Counted from the stretch's first letter, positions 44,024-56,892 are shown. The stretch: 64,000 nt of DNA from Caprella mutica (GCA_947561585.1 CANNZV010001433.1:186001-250000); one strand, 5' to 3'. The notes: generated by a model not told the origin, from the letters alone. Program-made: numbers and translations.

Positions 44024-44986
44024 GTAATTATTAAGTTTGTTTTGTATGTCTAAAAATTGATTATTATACTTTTCATAGCACAATAATATACATTTTTAGT
44101 TGTTTCTATATTTAGGCCATCTCTGTTTTATGATGAAAAATAATAATTTTGAATCGTATTCACCTTTTAATTACGATCTTCCGAGTATATTTCACGGTAG
44201 GGTCAAGGTCTTCAAGTTATAGGACCAATTTTTTATCGTCATTCTTTTCGTAGGAATTATTCCTGACACTCGGATCTGAATCCTCAGGAAATATATAAAA
44301 AAAAACAGTTTCCAAACTTGTAGAAAAGAGTTTGACGCATAATTTTGACCTTGTTTTCCAAACTCATGCTCATAGTTGAATAATTTATTCATATTTAAAA
44401 TCGCTCTTTACTTCCAAAAAAATTCGTTTGTCAATTAAAAATAAATTGGAATCTACAATTGCTAATAAAAAAAAACACTTGTTTAGATGTTTTTGATTTA
44501 ATTTTTTTTTCAATATTCCTTCATTACGCCTTCTAAATCAGTTTAAAAATTACATAGTAAAATAAGTTGTTGATAGTTTCAATATAATTCTAAATACTAA
44601 AAATATGATGCGCCGTTCTAAACATGATATCAAATTTTACTAGCAGTATAAAATTAGTGAAAATTGCTTATATTGCTTATTTAGATATGAAATGATAACT
44701 GGAAATTTTATAATAAAAATTTAATTTAATTTTTATTAATTAACATTGGTGATCTATTTTTTCTGTTAGAGTGTATTATAATATTCACTACAGAAATAGA
44801 AATATATAGTTTTAATTATTGTCTTCCTATACAGCAAAGATTTTCTAACTAGTGTCTCTAATGGAGGATGTAGGTTATATTACTTTGTTTTATTTATACA
44901 CTATCTCAGCATTTAATTATTCACACTTCGCTTTTACGATCCAGTTCCTGCTTCTATCTTCTGAAAAGTACTTCCATCAGTTTCGT
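44024..44986. other. AT-rich, nothing recognised
   Basis: A short minus-strand open frame at 44,192-44,392 has no recognisable motif. Confidence 0.5.
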
Positions 44987-45330
44987 CCCCAGAGTCTCTG
45001 TGATAATAAATCTAGAATTCTCTCAGTCTCTGCAGACTCTGTTGTTAGAACCAATAAGTTGCTAGAAGAGGATTTTAAACAAGAAATAAACAGTACCCAG
45101 GTAACAATGTCTAATCGGGGCAACATTGTCCCAGTATTGTTACAACATTTTCCTAGTATTGTTACAACAGTGTCCTAATATTGTTAGAAAATTGAACTAA
45201 TATTGTTACAGCATTGCTCCAATATTGTTCCAACATTGTCTCAATATTGTTACAACATTGCTCCAACATTGCCCCAGCATTGTTACAATATTGAGAATGT
45301 TGTAATATAGGCAATGCAGTTACAATATAT
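44987..45330 (+). repeat. Dispersed repeat family A, copy 2, with ATTG array
   Basis: The body 44,987-45,090 matches 48,071-48,170 directly and 10,760-10,872 inverted. It is followed by irregular 20-22-base repeats of ATTGTTACAACATTGCTCC (45,118-45,330). Confidence 0.82.
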
Positions 45331-46764
45331 GGACAATTAACTCGAAACAAGTATTAATTGTAATAGTGATAAACTATAATAGAGAATGATATCAAACACA
45401 ATAATATCCGACTTATACTACACCCAGATTTTATAAAATCTGTAATAATTCCGAGGCATGTCTAGAAGTTATTAAACTACGTAAACATAGAAAACTGAAA
45501 TTGGATTTTAGCTCGGAAATTTGTTTATATTTTATAATTATTTTTAGAACATTCTTTTCGAACTACTTGCAGGATACATGTAAATAATAAACTAGTAACA
45601 TAGTGATTGATATTTAAATGTGAAAAAGAGAATAAGATAGTGGTACTTTTAAATATTATGTATAATTATTTATACGTGAAAACGTCCGTTTTATCGGACG
45701 TTACCATATTTTCGGACTTATAATAAAATCATATGCAATAATTTTTATTTAATTTTTATTTCAATTGGTATACAACTATACATGATAACTGCATAAGCTA
45801 TGTTACCAATTGCAATATAAACAAATAATAATTTTTATTACATTTCAATTCTTATGTGTCTGAACATGTAAAACTAACTTGCCATACTGTCTCAAAACTT
45901 GAAAGATCATACAATTTCTGTTTGTTCTATGTCACAATTACATTAATTAAAGTATCAAACTAGCTGATAAACTCTACTGAGTAGGAAAGAAGGTATGATT
46001 TAAATTTATAAAAAAATTAATTCTTTCGCTATTCTGAATTTTTCTCTAAGAAACTAGTTTTTGTAGAGTTAAAATTTAGTAATCTGAAGCTAATTTAAAT
46101 AAATACCATAAATTCTTTATAAAAACCTGTTTATCAGTTACCGGTTTTATGTTTCATATTTTCATTTCAAACTTAACTTTCGTAAGTAATTTTAAGAGAA
46201 CCTAAAATGCCATATATGTTAACTTTCAATTTAAAATGAGATTCCCTAACCTGTATTATTTCAATAGAACCAAGAGAATAGTATTATTTCTTAACTTTCA
46301 ACTATGCATACTATCTCTAAATCATTTTAAATAATATTCATATATATTGTGCAGTCTTAGATACAAGGTTTTTATGTTCCAGATTATTATTTATTAATAA
46401 CTCTTAGCCTTTTACTTTTGTATGATTTACTATTGTTGTTAAATAAATTCTTTGGAATTTTATCATTCACCTTGTTTTTAATAATTGGAGTTTTTTTGCA
46501 GGCAATGAATAAATAATTATCCGATGCGATAACTACACATTAAATATAATGATTGATGTTACTTCATATATTGTATTTGTTTCATATTTTTCAATCAAAA
46601 GAGTTTCCATTTACTTTTCCCCCAAGGGAAAATATTTGAGGAAATAAATCACTTTGGGATTTATTTGTCAAACTTAGAATGATAATTCGATTAAAAAGAG
46701 ATTTAGAACTTATTAGAAAATCTGGGGATTGGAGGGGAAAAGATTGGAAAATAAACGAATGGAG
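45331..46764. other. AT-rich, nothing recognised
   Basis: ATAATTCCGAGGCATGTCTA at about 45,449 has an inverted partner at about 51,373-51,392. Otherwise no structure or gene signal. Confidence 0.5.
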
Positions 46765-47785
46765 AAATTGGAGACGGAGTGGAGAGATGTAGTAAAGAGA
46801 GTGTGGAGAAAGAGTGGAGTGAGTGTGGAGAGAGTGGAGAGATGGAGTGGAGACAGAGTGGAGATGGAGTGGAGAGAGAGTGGAGAGAGTGTGGAGAGAG
46901 TGTGGAGATGGAGTGGAGAGAGAGTGGAGAGAGTGTGGAGAGAGTGTGGAGATGGAGTGGAGAGAGAGTGGAGAGAGTGTGGAGAGAGTGTGGAGATGGA
47001 GTGGAGAGAGTGTGGAGACGGAGTGGAGAGAGAGTAGAGATGGAGTGGAGAGAGTGTGGAGATGGAGTGGAGACAGAGTGGAGATGGAGTGGAGAGAGAG
47101 TGGAGAGAGTGTGGAGAGAGTGTGGAGATGGAGTGGAGAGAGAGTGGAGAGAGTGTGGAGAGAGTGTGGAGATGGAGTGGAGAGAGTGTGGAGACGGAGT
47201 GGAGAGAGAGTAGAGATGGAGTGGAGAGAGTGTGGAGACGGAGTGGAGAGAGAGTAGAGATGGAGTGGAGAGAGTGTGGAGATAGAATGGAGAGAGTGTG
47301 GAGACGGAGTAGAGAGTGTGTGGAGATGGAGTGGAGAGAGTGTGGAGATGGAATGGAGAGAGTGTGGAGATGGAATGGAGAGAGTGTGGAGATGGAGTGG
47401 AGAGAGTATGGCGATGGAGTGGAGAGAGTGTGGAGATGGAGTAGAGAGAGAGTGGAGACGGAGTGGAGAGAGTGTGGAGACGGAGTGGAGAGAGTGTGGA
47501 AATGGAGTGGAGAGAGTGTGAAGATGGAATGGAGAGAGTGTGGAGATGGAATGGAGAGAGTGTGGAGATGGAGTAGAGAGAGTGTGGAGATGGAGTAGAG
47601 AGAGTGTGGAGACAGAGTGGAGAGAGTGTGGAGATGGAGTAGAGAGAGTGTGGAGATGGAGTGGAGAGAGTGTGGAGATGGAGTGGAGAGAGTGTGGAGA
47701 CGGAGTGGAGAGAGTGTGGAGATGGAGTGGAGAGAGTGGGGAGACGGAGTGAAGAGAGTGTGGAGACGGAGTGGAGAGAATTGAA
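46765..47785. repeat. 22-bp purine-rich minisatellite, about 1 kb
   Basis: Unit GTGTGGAGATGGAGTGGAGA plus GA, with variants GACGGAGT and GAGAGAGT in places. The + strand has essentially no C. Open frames on both strands (ERVEMEWRESG-like and HTLSTPSPHSL-like) are repeat artefacts. A long homopurine-like strand can adopt triplex or other non-B forms. Confidence 0.96.
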
Positions 47786-48070
47786 AACTCTCAGTTTCTA
47801 TGTTAGAAAAGACTATATTTTTCAATAAAAATCAAGTATACTGACAAAATATTTAATGATAAATTTTTTAATTAATATGCGAGGTAAATATCACACTATA
47901 TTATACATTTCTTTTAATCTTTGAAGAACTTCTCAATGTAATTAAGAACTTTATTGTGTGGATAATAAACTAGTGTGGCGTGTATTAGTGTGGCTATAAT
48001 AAGTTATCTGTATTTCGCAATTGATGATAAAACTTAAGCACAATTTCCAGTACATAACTTATATCAGTAA
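47786..48070. other. AT-rich, nothing recognised
   Basis: No structure seen. Confidence 0.5.
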
Positions 48071-48185
48071 TTTCCCCAGAGTCTCTGTGATAATAAATCT
48101 AAAATTCTCTCAGTCTCTGCAGACTCTGTTGTTAAAACCAATAAGTTGGTAGAAGAGCAATTTGAAGAAGAAACACCCAAGCGAA
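48071..48185 (+). repeat. Dispersed repeat family A, copy 3
   Basis: Nearly identical to 44,987-45,090 (CCCCAGAGTCTCTGTGATAA, TCTCAGTCTCTGCAGACTCT, CCAATAAGTTG). Its ATTG array lies about 190 bases downstream. Confidence 0.85.
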
Positions 48186-48373
48186 AGCTTATTTGTGTTT
48201 CATTTTAGCCTTCGTTAGCAAGTGCTGCTACTATGTTGTGTAGAACTGAAATTGCCTCTTTTCAGTGAAAATTTGTAAGGATTATATTTTGTATTAGAAT
48301 AAATAAATATCAATGCTTTTCGGGGCAGCGAATTCCGAATTTTATTATAATATTGTACTAATAATAATTTAAG

Positions 48374-48610
48374 AATATAGGCAATGTTGTAACAACATTG
48401 ATAATGTTGTAATAATATTGGCAATGTTGTAACAATATAGGCAATGCTGTAACAATATTGGCAATGTTGGAACAATATTGACAATGTTGTAACAATATTG
48501 ACAATGTTGTAACAATATTGACAATGTTGTAACAATATTGGCAATGTTGTAATAATATTGGCAATGTATTAATAATGTTGGCAATGTTGTAACAATTTTG
48601 ACAATGTTGA
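48374..48610. repeat. 20-bp minisatellite, about 12 copies
   Basis: Unit CAATGTTGTAACAATATTGG with G/A variation. The unit is close to self-complementary (CAATGTTGTAACAATATTG), so single strands can fold. It is the same sequence type as 45,118-45,330 and 10,665-10,745. Confidence 0.93.
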
Positions 48611-49363
48611 AAGAATATTCTCAATTTTATATCAATGTCAGTACCTGGTTTGTTATGCAAGACATTCGATGATGGATGGAAGAAACGATATTCTATTTAT
48701 TTTATATGCAGGAAATTCAACATAAATCATATTTATTTAAATTAGATTCATTTCAATTAAGATAAATTTCAGGTTATTAATTCTAATACTATTCTCTATA
48801 AACCAAATCACTTACTTAGGGCAACTTTTTCCGAAAGGATAATAATTATGTTCGAAAAATTGGTTTTCATACTTACACCAAACCTGAAAGCAAGATCTAG
48901 GCTTCAAGCAAAAGAAAGGAACAGACATTTAGAATCTCACTCTTCTCTAAAAAATGCTAAAAAATCTCTAGAGACTCTAGGCTACAGGATTAAAAGAGAA
49001 AAGAAATGAGGATATATTTCAATCCTCTCGCCTTTCGTGAAGAGGTTGCAATTTAAACGAGAAATTCAAGAGTAATTGTTTTAAACTGACACTTCAGCTT
49101 CTCTCAGAGCAGAGAGTAAACTGGCAGATTTAACACATGCACGTTTGCTCAACTTTAACTTTGCTGATGTGCCACATCTACAGATTGCTGTCCTAAAATA
49201 CGGCCACCCTCCATGTATGGAGGGTGTCCTTTAATTTATCACAATGTGAAAGAATTTAAATACTAATTAGATAAAGTTACAATAATGCTTAGCAAAAAAC
49301 TGAACCAACGGTTTTATCATCGGAAATTAATGTATTTCATACTAATATATTGAAGTTAAATCT
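48611..49363. other. No supported gene
   Basis: Bases 48,880-49,160 are less AT-rich with purine-rich patches but no recognised frame. A hairpin (CACCCTCCAT-GT-ATGGAGGGTG) is at 49,205-49,226. Confidence 0.45.
49205..49226. repeat. 10-bp perfect stem hairpin, 2-base loop
   Basis: CACCCTCCATGTATGGAGGG followed by TG. The half-site GGAGGGTG resembles mariner ends and could be a TIR-TIR junction left by an element, but this is speculation. Confidence 0.6.
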
Positions 49364-50342
49364 GTTAATTCAAGGGTACGAGATGTTAATTCAAGGGTAC
49401 GAGATGTTAATTCAAGGGTACGAGATGTTAATTCAAGGGTACGAGATGTTAAATCAAGGGTACGAGATGTTAATTCAAGGGTACGAGATGTTAATTCAAG
49501 GGTACGAGATGTTAATTCAAGGGTACGAGATGTTAATTCAAGGGTACGAGATGTTAATTCAATGGTACGAGATGTTAATTCAAGGGTACGAGATGTTAAT
49601 TCAAGGGTACGAGATGTTAATTCAAGGGTACGAGATGTTAATTCAAGGGTACGAGATGTTAATTCAAGGGTACGAGATGTTAATTCAAGGGTACGAGATG
49701 TTAATTCAAGGGTACGAGATGTTAATTCAAAGGTACGAGATGTTAATTCAAGGGTACGAGATGTTAATTCAAGGGTACGAGATGTTAATTCAAAGGTACG
49801 AGATGTTAATTCAAGGGTACGAGATGTTATTTCAAAGGTACGAGATGTTAATTCAAGGGTACGAGATGTTAATTCAAAGGTACGAGATGTTAATTCAAGG
49901 GTACGAGATGTTATTTCAAAGGTACGAGATGTTAATTCAAGGGTACGAGATGTTAATTCAAGGGTACGAGATGTTAATTCAAGGGTACGAGATGTTAATT
50001 CAAGGGTACGAGATGTTAATTCAAGGGTACGAGATGTTAATTCAAAGGTACGAGATGTTAATTCAAGGGTACGAGATGTTAATTCAAGGGTACGAGATGT
50101 TAATTCAAAGGTACGAAATGTTAATTCAAGGGTACGAGATGTTATTTCAAAGGTACGAGATGTTAATTCAAGGGTACGAGATGTTAATTCAAAGGTACGA
50201 GATGTTAATTCAAGGGTACGAGATGTTATTTCAAAGGTACGAGATGTTAATTCAAGGGTACGAGATGTTATTTCAAAGGTACGAGATGTTAATTCAAGGG
50301 TACGAGATGTTAATTCAAGGGTACGAGATGTTATTTCAAGGG
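49364..50342. repeat. 21-bp minisatellite, about 47 copies
   Basis: Unit TTAATTCAAGGGTACGAGAT followed by G. A 21-bp unit keeps frames open, giving a 356-codon LIQGYEM repeat and an overlapping 283-codon VRDVNSR repeat, both artefacts. Variants AAAGG and TTATTTC occur in a partly regular order, hinting at higher-order units of 2-5 monomers between about 49,730 and 50,340. Confidence 0.96.
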
Positions 50343-50371
50343 CATTTCAGTTTATTGTTCCTACACATCTT

Positions 50372-50523
50372 AAGTTTAGAGTCTCGGAAGCTGAAGATTT
50401 ACTTCTCGCGTAGATTTTAATGACAGACAAACGGCACAGAAACTGAAATCTTATTGTACTCCTGTTTGAGATTATAGAGATGAATTACACAAAGAAATAT
50501 GTTGTAATAAAGGGAGTGGTGAT
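50372..50523 (+). repeat. 152-bp direct repeat, copy 1
   Basis: AAGTTTAGAGTCTCGGAAGC through AAGGGAGTGGTGAT matches 51,657-51,807 with about 8 differences (about 95%). It starts about 30 bases after the 21-bp array ends. Confidence 0.9.
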
Positions 50524-51656
50524 ATTCCCTAAAATTATAATTGTACAAAGATGTACTTTCAGTTGTTGTTGAAATATACTAATCAAAATTCGGTTCTGTT
50601 TTTCGTTTGGTTCATCCAGTATATATACAATATACACATGTCAAAATATTATTATATCAGTCGGCGCAAAAACGGGTGTTGAACTATTTATTATAAATAA
50701 ACTCGTTTTAACTCTGGATTAATGAATACCAATTAAAACAACGAGTTAAGTATTAATTGTTTTATAGTTAACTTCTATGATCGAAAATATGAAACTGTCC
50801 AATTACTCGGAACTTTTCGAATTTTAAAGTAATAATTCATGCCACTTCAGTCAAGTTTCTGTATCTCAGTCGCCAGGGGAAGAAAAAAAAATGATCATCA
50901 GAAGAATATTTCATTTGGTCTCATAATTAGTTTTGTCATTTTTCTGCAGAAATCGGGTCATGAATGTTACTTTAATAGTATTTTTCTTAAAAAAAATTTT
51001 AAGTGAAGTGTAAAAAATTTGCTGTAAAATTTAGCTCTTATAAAGCCTCATGATTTTGTTTACAATATTTACCTATAATACAAAACAATTAGGTATATTA
51101 GTCATCTGAATCATAACTTAATTCATATATAACTTAAAGAAAAACAAAAATTAATCATTGCTTATTAGTATTAATTATTAAAGCTTGTTGCAATTACAAT
51201 ATAGATTTAGATTATAGGACTCAGACGGGAGCCTACATCGTAATAGCGTTTCCTTCCACCTTAACCTATGTACTGTTGAATTTCTGTACCAATTGCCTTC
51301 AATAATAATATTGATGTTAATTGTAGTTATAATCACCTCCAAAATTGTCGCCATTTTTTATATTTACGAACGGTAGACATGCCTCGAAATTATTACCTCT
51401 TTTTATAAAAGTGGGGTATAATAAAAGTGGGGCCTGCCTGTTCTTACAGTTACTGTTCATGATTGGTTAAAGCAAAATTTTCAACATTTAGACCTATGTT
51501 AACGCCCCTTTTCTGATAAATATGATCATTCAGTAATTGGTTATTTACCTATTACATGAAATATTAATGGTGTCTATAGAGCCAGAATACAGCAAAAGGT
51601 CGAATCCCTTTTTCTCATTGTAATTTTCTTCCACTTCTCTTAGGTCCTAAGATTGA
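50524..51656. other. Spacer between the 152-bp direct repeats
   Basis: AT-rich and non-coding. It could be the body of an element flanked by terminal direct repeats, but I see no TG...CA ends, polypurine tract or target duplication. Confidence 0.45.
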
Positions 51657-51807
51657 AAGTTTAGAGTCTCGGAAGCTGAAGATTTACTTCTCAAGTAGAT
51701 TTTAATGACAGACAAACGGCACAGAAACTGAAATCTTATTGTACTCCTGTTTGAGTTTCTAGAGATGAATTACACAAAGAAATATGTTGTCATAAAGGGA
51801 GTTGTGA
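51657..51807 (+). repeat. 152-bp direct repeat, copy 2
   Basis: See copy 1 at 50,372-50,523. The array found beside copy 1 is absent here. Confidence 0.9.
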
Positions 51808-52030
51808 TTTTCTTAGGGAATTATAACTACTGTGCTATTAGAATAAATTTCAACAGTTTATTTAACTTTAAAAATGAAAACTAAATTTTGGAAAAATTGA
51901 ATGTTTCAATTCGACTGCTCCTTATGACCTTCGCAGATTGTGGAAGGCTATGTTTTAGGTGTTATTCACATAACTATCAAAAATTTCAACCGAATTAATT
52001 TGGTGGAATGATTAGTCATCATCAAGAAAC

Positions 52031-52200
52031 CATTTGATAAAAGGTCAAGGTCAAGGTTATTTATAACTCAATAACTCAAAGAGTATTCGACCAAATTGCA
52101 TAAAATTTGATGGGATGATCGGTCTTTATTAAAGATCCATTTAATTAGATTTTGGGAGTGATCGGGTCAATGGTCAAGGTCATTAATTACCCAAGGATTA
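52031..52200 (-). repeat. AAGGTCA-type dispersed repeat, inverted copy
   Basis: AAAGGTCAAGGTCAAGGTTA, CTCAATAACTCAAAGAGTAT, TTTGATGGGATGATCGGTCT and TTTTGGGAGTGATCGGGTCA are the reverse-complement counterparts of the tandem units at 35,740-36,235. About 1.4 units. Confidence 0.82.
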
Positions 52201-55200
52201 TTGGATGGCGAAATTAGGCACAGTATGAGTGCCTGTCCTTTAGTTTTATTCCAGTTTTGTCAGCTCAATAATATTATTTCTCACATTAATATAATTTGAA
52301 TAAATATATCCATTCAATATTCAAATTTCCTTTTCGTAGTTTTATATCATGAATAATGCGGACCATTCGATTTATCGACATAAACCGACACTTCATTTTT
52401 TGCAGTCAAGATATCAAACGATGATAAATGTTCACTTTAATCAAATTGAAGTCATCGCCATATTATGGAAATATTAAGATGAGCAATCTATCATCTTTTG
52501 ACATCAATACTCTATTTCGTTTATATTATTTTTCTTCAGGATATATGAAATATTCAAATTGTGACCCAGATAAATACCGAGCCTTAAAATTTTTCTAAGA
52601 ATGTAACAAATTTTATTTTTTATGATGGGTGAGTTCTTCATTACAGTAGAACTCATCTATAATGAACTAGTTGGAGTTCACTATAGAGGAGTTCCAGGAG
52701 TTTGTTACTAATTCCTTTATTTTCCATCATTTATTAATAGTACACTAAAAAGTATAGTCGCCAATTGTCAACTCATGATCGGTGAGTGTACTGACGATAA
52801 AGAAATAATTATCTACAGAAGTAAAATCTTTGAAGAATATTTAACGATAGAATTCGATCAATATTTACTGTAATTGGCAATAACAGCTATTCTCCTGATT
52901 ATAAACTTTACAACTTACTACGTTTCCTAGGAAGAGTTTATAAATTATTTGCATTATTATACAATTCCTTATATTACCGTATGTTTTTGAAATATTGTAT
53001 CATTGAATACTAAATATAAGTAAAATAAAATAAGCCGAAACATGCGTTTAGTTTTCTCTCTTTTTATAGTTTTCTGTTACACTACACCTTTATTCCTATA
53101 ACCAAAGGATTAATCACTATAATCTCTTTGATGAAGAACATTTTTATAGAACATTCAATCTTTTGCATTAAAACAATTAAAAATATGGAGTGAAGCCTAG
53201 TCATTTATTTGCTATTTAATTGAAATCTGGCCGGAAGTGTACAAATTAAACAATAGTTCAACACATTTTTAAAGACTGTAGTTCACACAATACAAATAAC
53301 TGATATAGTCTGTGAAATCATTAATATTTCGTGACATAAGATAATTATACCCGATATGAATATTGATAATTTAGAAGTACATTACACAAATACGCCCTAT
53401 ATAATATAGTGCTTTATTTAGTATAAGTAACATTGTAATATTTATTACAGGTAGGTATAGATTAAAATATATGATATATAAGTTTGAACATTTTTCTTAC
53501 ATTTTAATGAGTCACTCAGAGCTAGCTTACTAAATTATTGGTTAAATTAGTGAACCATTTTTGAAGCCATTGTATAGTGCTATCCAAATTAAAGATAACC
53601 TGAATGGGGTTAGAACTAAATTTAAGGTATAAAGGAAACCCTGAGTAACGACACTATAGAACCATGCTAAGGATAACTCTTTATCCTTCTATTTATCATA
53701 AATAGTCACTTTAATATTAACGAATTACATCAATAAAGTGCGTTAAAAAATATTATTCTGACTTTTTTATGGTTCTTCACAATTTTACCCAATGCAGCAT
53801 TCTAATAACTTGACGTTGGTAATATTTTTTCTCAGAAATAACTTAAAAGCTGTAAATAAAACTGAAAAATTCAGTGATGCGCAAAGTGAATAATGAATGG
53901 GAGAGTCAAGCTGCAGAATCTGAAGAGAATTCTCTGGAGGAATTTCTGCTCCGACCTGAAAATGCGAAAGAGGGAGGAGCTTCTGAGGGAGAAACGTATT
54001 ATTATTAATGCCGAACTTTAGTTGGAGTAGGAATTAATATTTTGTCATCAATATCGAACTATTCTTTTTAAGGAATGAAAGAAATAGAAGCAGAAATTCT
54101 TTGAATAATTAAAAAAACTGATTATTAAACATACTATTTGTAATGGAAGGCAGTGGAAATATCAAATTGAAATGTCAAGGAAATTAAACTTCCGAGAATA
54201 TTCCTTGGATATTAGAGTTAAGATAAAGAACACAAAATAATATTAAATATACAGAATAGAAAAAAATAGAAAGAATTTATAGAAAGAATACAAAAGAATA
54301 TATTGATAATAATAAGACTGAACAATAATTAAATATCATTTCATATTATTTACTAAGTATGGCCAAATTCAATTCATATACTCTAATTGACAACCTTTTA
54401 CGGTTTCCGTACAGAGATGAAGTATCTGATTCTCTTTGAGTGATAATATAGTACATGTATTTATAATACTTAATTCTAATTCACAGATCAAAGTCTAATC
54501 AGTGGTGATAGAATATAGCACATCTGACCTCATTCTCTACTTGATGAAAGAAACGACGTTAAAGTTTACATAAATGTTAGGAACGGAACCAATATACGCT
54601 TTTTCGCCAGAGATTTAAATGAGAACATTTTTCAATGTCATAATTTTACTAATATGAAAATATTTGCCCTAAAATTGGTATAGAAAATACTCTTCTTCTT
54701 TATATATATTTTCCAATAAAACAGAGAATGAATAATAGAACTATGACGTCACAGGCAAGCTCCTACCACATTCTCAGGACATATTATTGTTATCAGGTCA
54801 ATATATAACATGCTTATGTGAATATCACAGGGTTATTCCCTAGCCATAATAGATTCGATCCGCATCTACCAGATGATAAATATGAGCCAATGATAGCCCT
54901 TATCTACCAGATGATAGCCCTTATCTACCTCATATCTCAGGGATAAGAGTCTACTGTCTACCCTCATGGCTGGAAAATATCTACTGCAGTAGAAAATAAT
55001 CTACCACAAGAATTTCCCATGTAAAAACTAATCAATAGTTTTAACAAATTATTGAACTAATTTTCAACATGTTTTAGAAATTTCCATTCAATTAATTTAA
55101 AACATACGCTCTGTATCGTGTTTTTTTTCTTATGTATATTTTTTTCAAACATATGTTTATATATTTTTCTTTTCTTCTGATTAAAGTTTATTATATTATT

Positions 55201-55739
55201 ATTAAAATCACAATTACTCAAGTGATAGATGCAATAAAAGTATTAATCTCAAAGTAAATTCCTTCCAATTGCCCGTACAGTTTGTATGTTATTTAACAGT
55301 TCTTCAAAATGCAGAGAAATTCTCTAAGGAGATTTTTCCCAATGAGAATCTAACTCACTACTGCCCGAACACAGAACTGAAGATATAGAAATATCAATGA
55401 CTATTTTCACTCATTCAGGCACTATTGAGTTAAATGGTAATATTGTCTTAACATCAGGAAATGCCAAAACAGAACATTCTATTTGCCTGCAGATAATTCA
55501 TGTGAAATGTTGTAAGAAGAAACTGTTTGTGTTTATTCTATCCCGCTAAAAGAGGCATATTATTGCGCTAGGAAATCTGACTATTTGAACCGTGTGTTCT
55601 TGTTGCCAGAAGAAATATATTGCTTAACCTTATATTGTTCTTGTGTTCATAGTTAGTCATTTAAACTGAGTTTGAAAACAAGATGGCCGAACAACAAAGA
55701 TTAATGCTCATAGCCTACTACTTATTCAATAAATTTGTT

Positions 55740-55909
55740 GATATTTAAATTCCCCTGTTTTTATTCAATTTTTTATATTTAATTTACCTATGAAAAAAGT
55801 ATCAGTTTAAGCAGAAAAATGAATTTTATTTGAATTCACTAAAAATAACTTGACAACGGGTAATAAATTACTATTGAAGACTCGTTATTTTAACGGGCAA
55901 ATACACTAG
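55740..55909 (+). mobile_element. Helitron-like 3' end in the right arm
   Basis: ATATTTAAATTCCCCTGTTT and TTATTCAATTTTT match 16,561 onward, and the end TAACGGGCAAATACACTAG plus T matches 16,697-16,717. The hairpin arm on the left is less perfect (ACTCGTTATTTTAACGGG). The 5' end is missing. It lies only in the right arm, at the position where the left arm has 1,032-1,320. Confidence 0.68.
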
Positions 55910-55910
55910 T

Positions 55911-56366
55911 TACAATATAATATTTAATAATATAAATTACAATATAATATTTAATGATATAAATTACAATATAATATTTAATAATATAAATTACAATATA
56001 ATATTTAATGATATAAATTACAATATAATATTTAATAATATAAATTACAATATAATATTTAATGATATAAATTACAATATAATATTTAATAATATAAATT
56101 ACAATATAATATTTGATAATATAAATTACAATATAATATTTAATGATATAAATTACAATATAATATTTGATAATATAAATTACAATATAATATTTAATGA
56201 TATAAATTACAATATAATATTTAATGATATAAATTACAATATAATATTTAATAATATAAATTACAATATAATATTTGATAATATAAATTACAATATAATA
56301 TTTAATGACATAAATTACAATATAATATTTAATGATATAAATTACAATATAATATTTAATGATATC
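55911..56366. repeat. 27-bp AT-rich minisatellite, about 17 copies
   Basis: Unit TTACAATATAATATTTAATG plus ATATAAA, with AATATAAA and TTGATAA variants in partial alternation. It starts immediately after the Helitron CTAG-T end. It is absent from the left arm. Confidence 0.95.
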
Positions 56367-56519
56367 AAAACAAAACGGATCTGCAAAGCTGCATCAGGTT
56401 GCATAAATTTAGAAATTAATGATGGAGAATAGGGTCTTTACCACAAATTTCCATGAATAATTTAAATGAAATGCATAGCAAGCTACGGAAGTTGAATCTT
56501 AACTTCATTCCTTTGCATT

Positions 56520-56892
56520 GTGATATTCCACATGTTATCACATGCATGTGATATTCCACATGTCATCACATGCATGTGATATTCCACATGTTATCACATG
56601 CATGTGATATTCCACATGTTATCACATGCATGTGATATTCCACATGTTATCACATGCATGTGATATTCCACATGTTATCACATTCCTGAATGCATGTGAT
56701 ATTCCACATGTTATCACATTCCTGAATGCATGTGATATTCCACATGTTATCACATTCCTGAATTCATGTGATATTCCACATGTTATCACATTCCTGAATG
56801 CATGTGATATTCCACATGTTATCACATGCCTAAATGTATGTGATATTCCACATGTTATCACATTCCTGAATGCATGTGATATTCCACATGTT
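56520..56892. repeat. 36-bp/28-bp palindromic minisatellite (right arm)
   Basis: About five 28-bp units (GTGATATTCCACATGTTATC followed by ACATGCAT) and then about six 36-bp units that add TCCTGAAT. It is the mirror of 755-914, with more copies. Confidence 0.93.

Noticed and set aside
46713..47825. 370-codon minus-strand frame and several plus-strand frames
   Set aside because: Produced by the 22-bp purine-rich array; both strands are open for trivial composition reasons.
49350..50420. 356-codon LIQGYEM repeat protein
   Set aside because: The 21-bp unit is a multiple of 3 and a second frame is also open over 283 codons; no flanking coding sequence.
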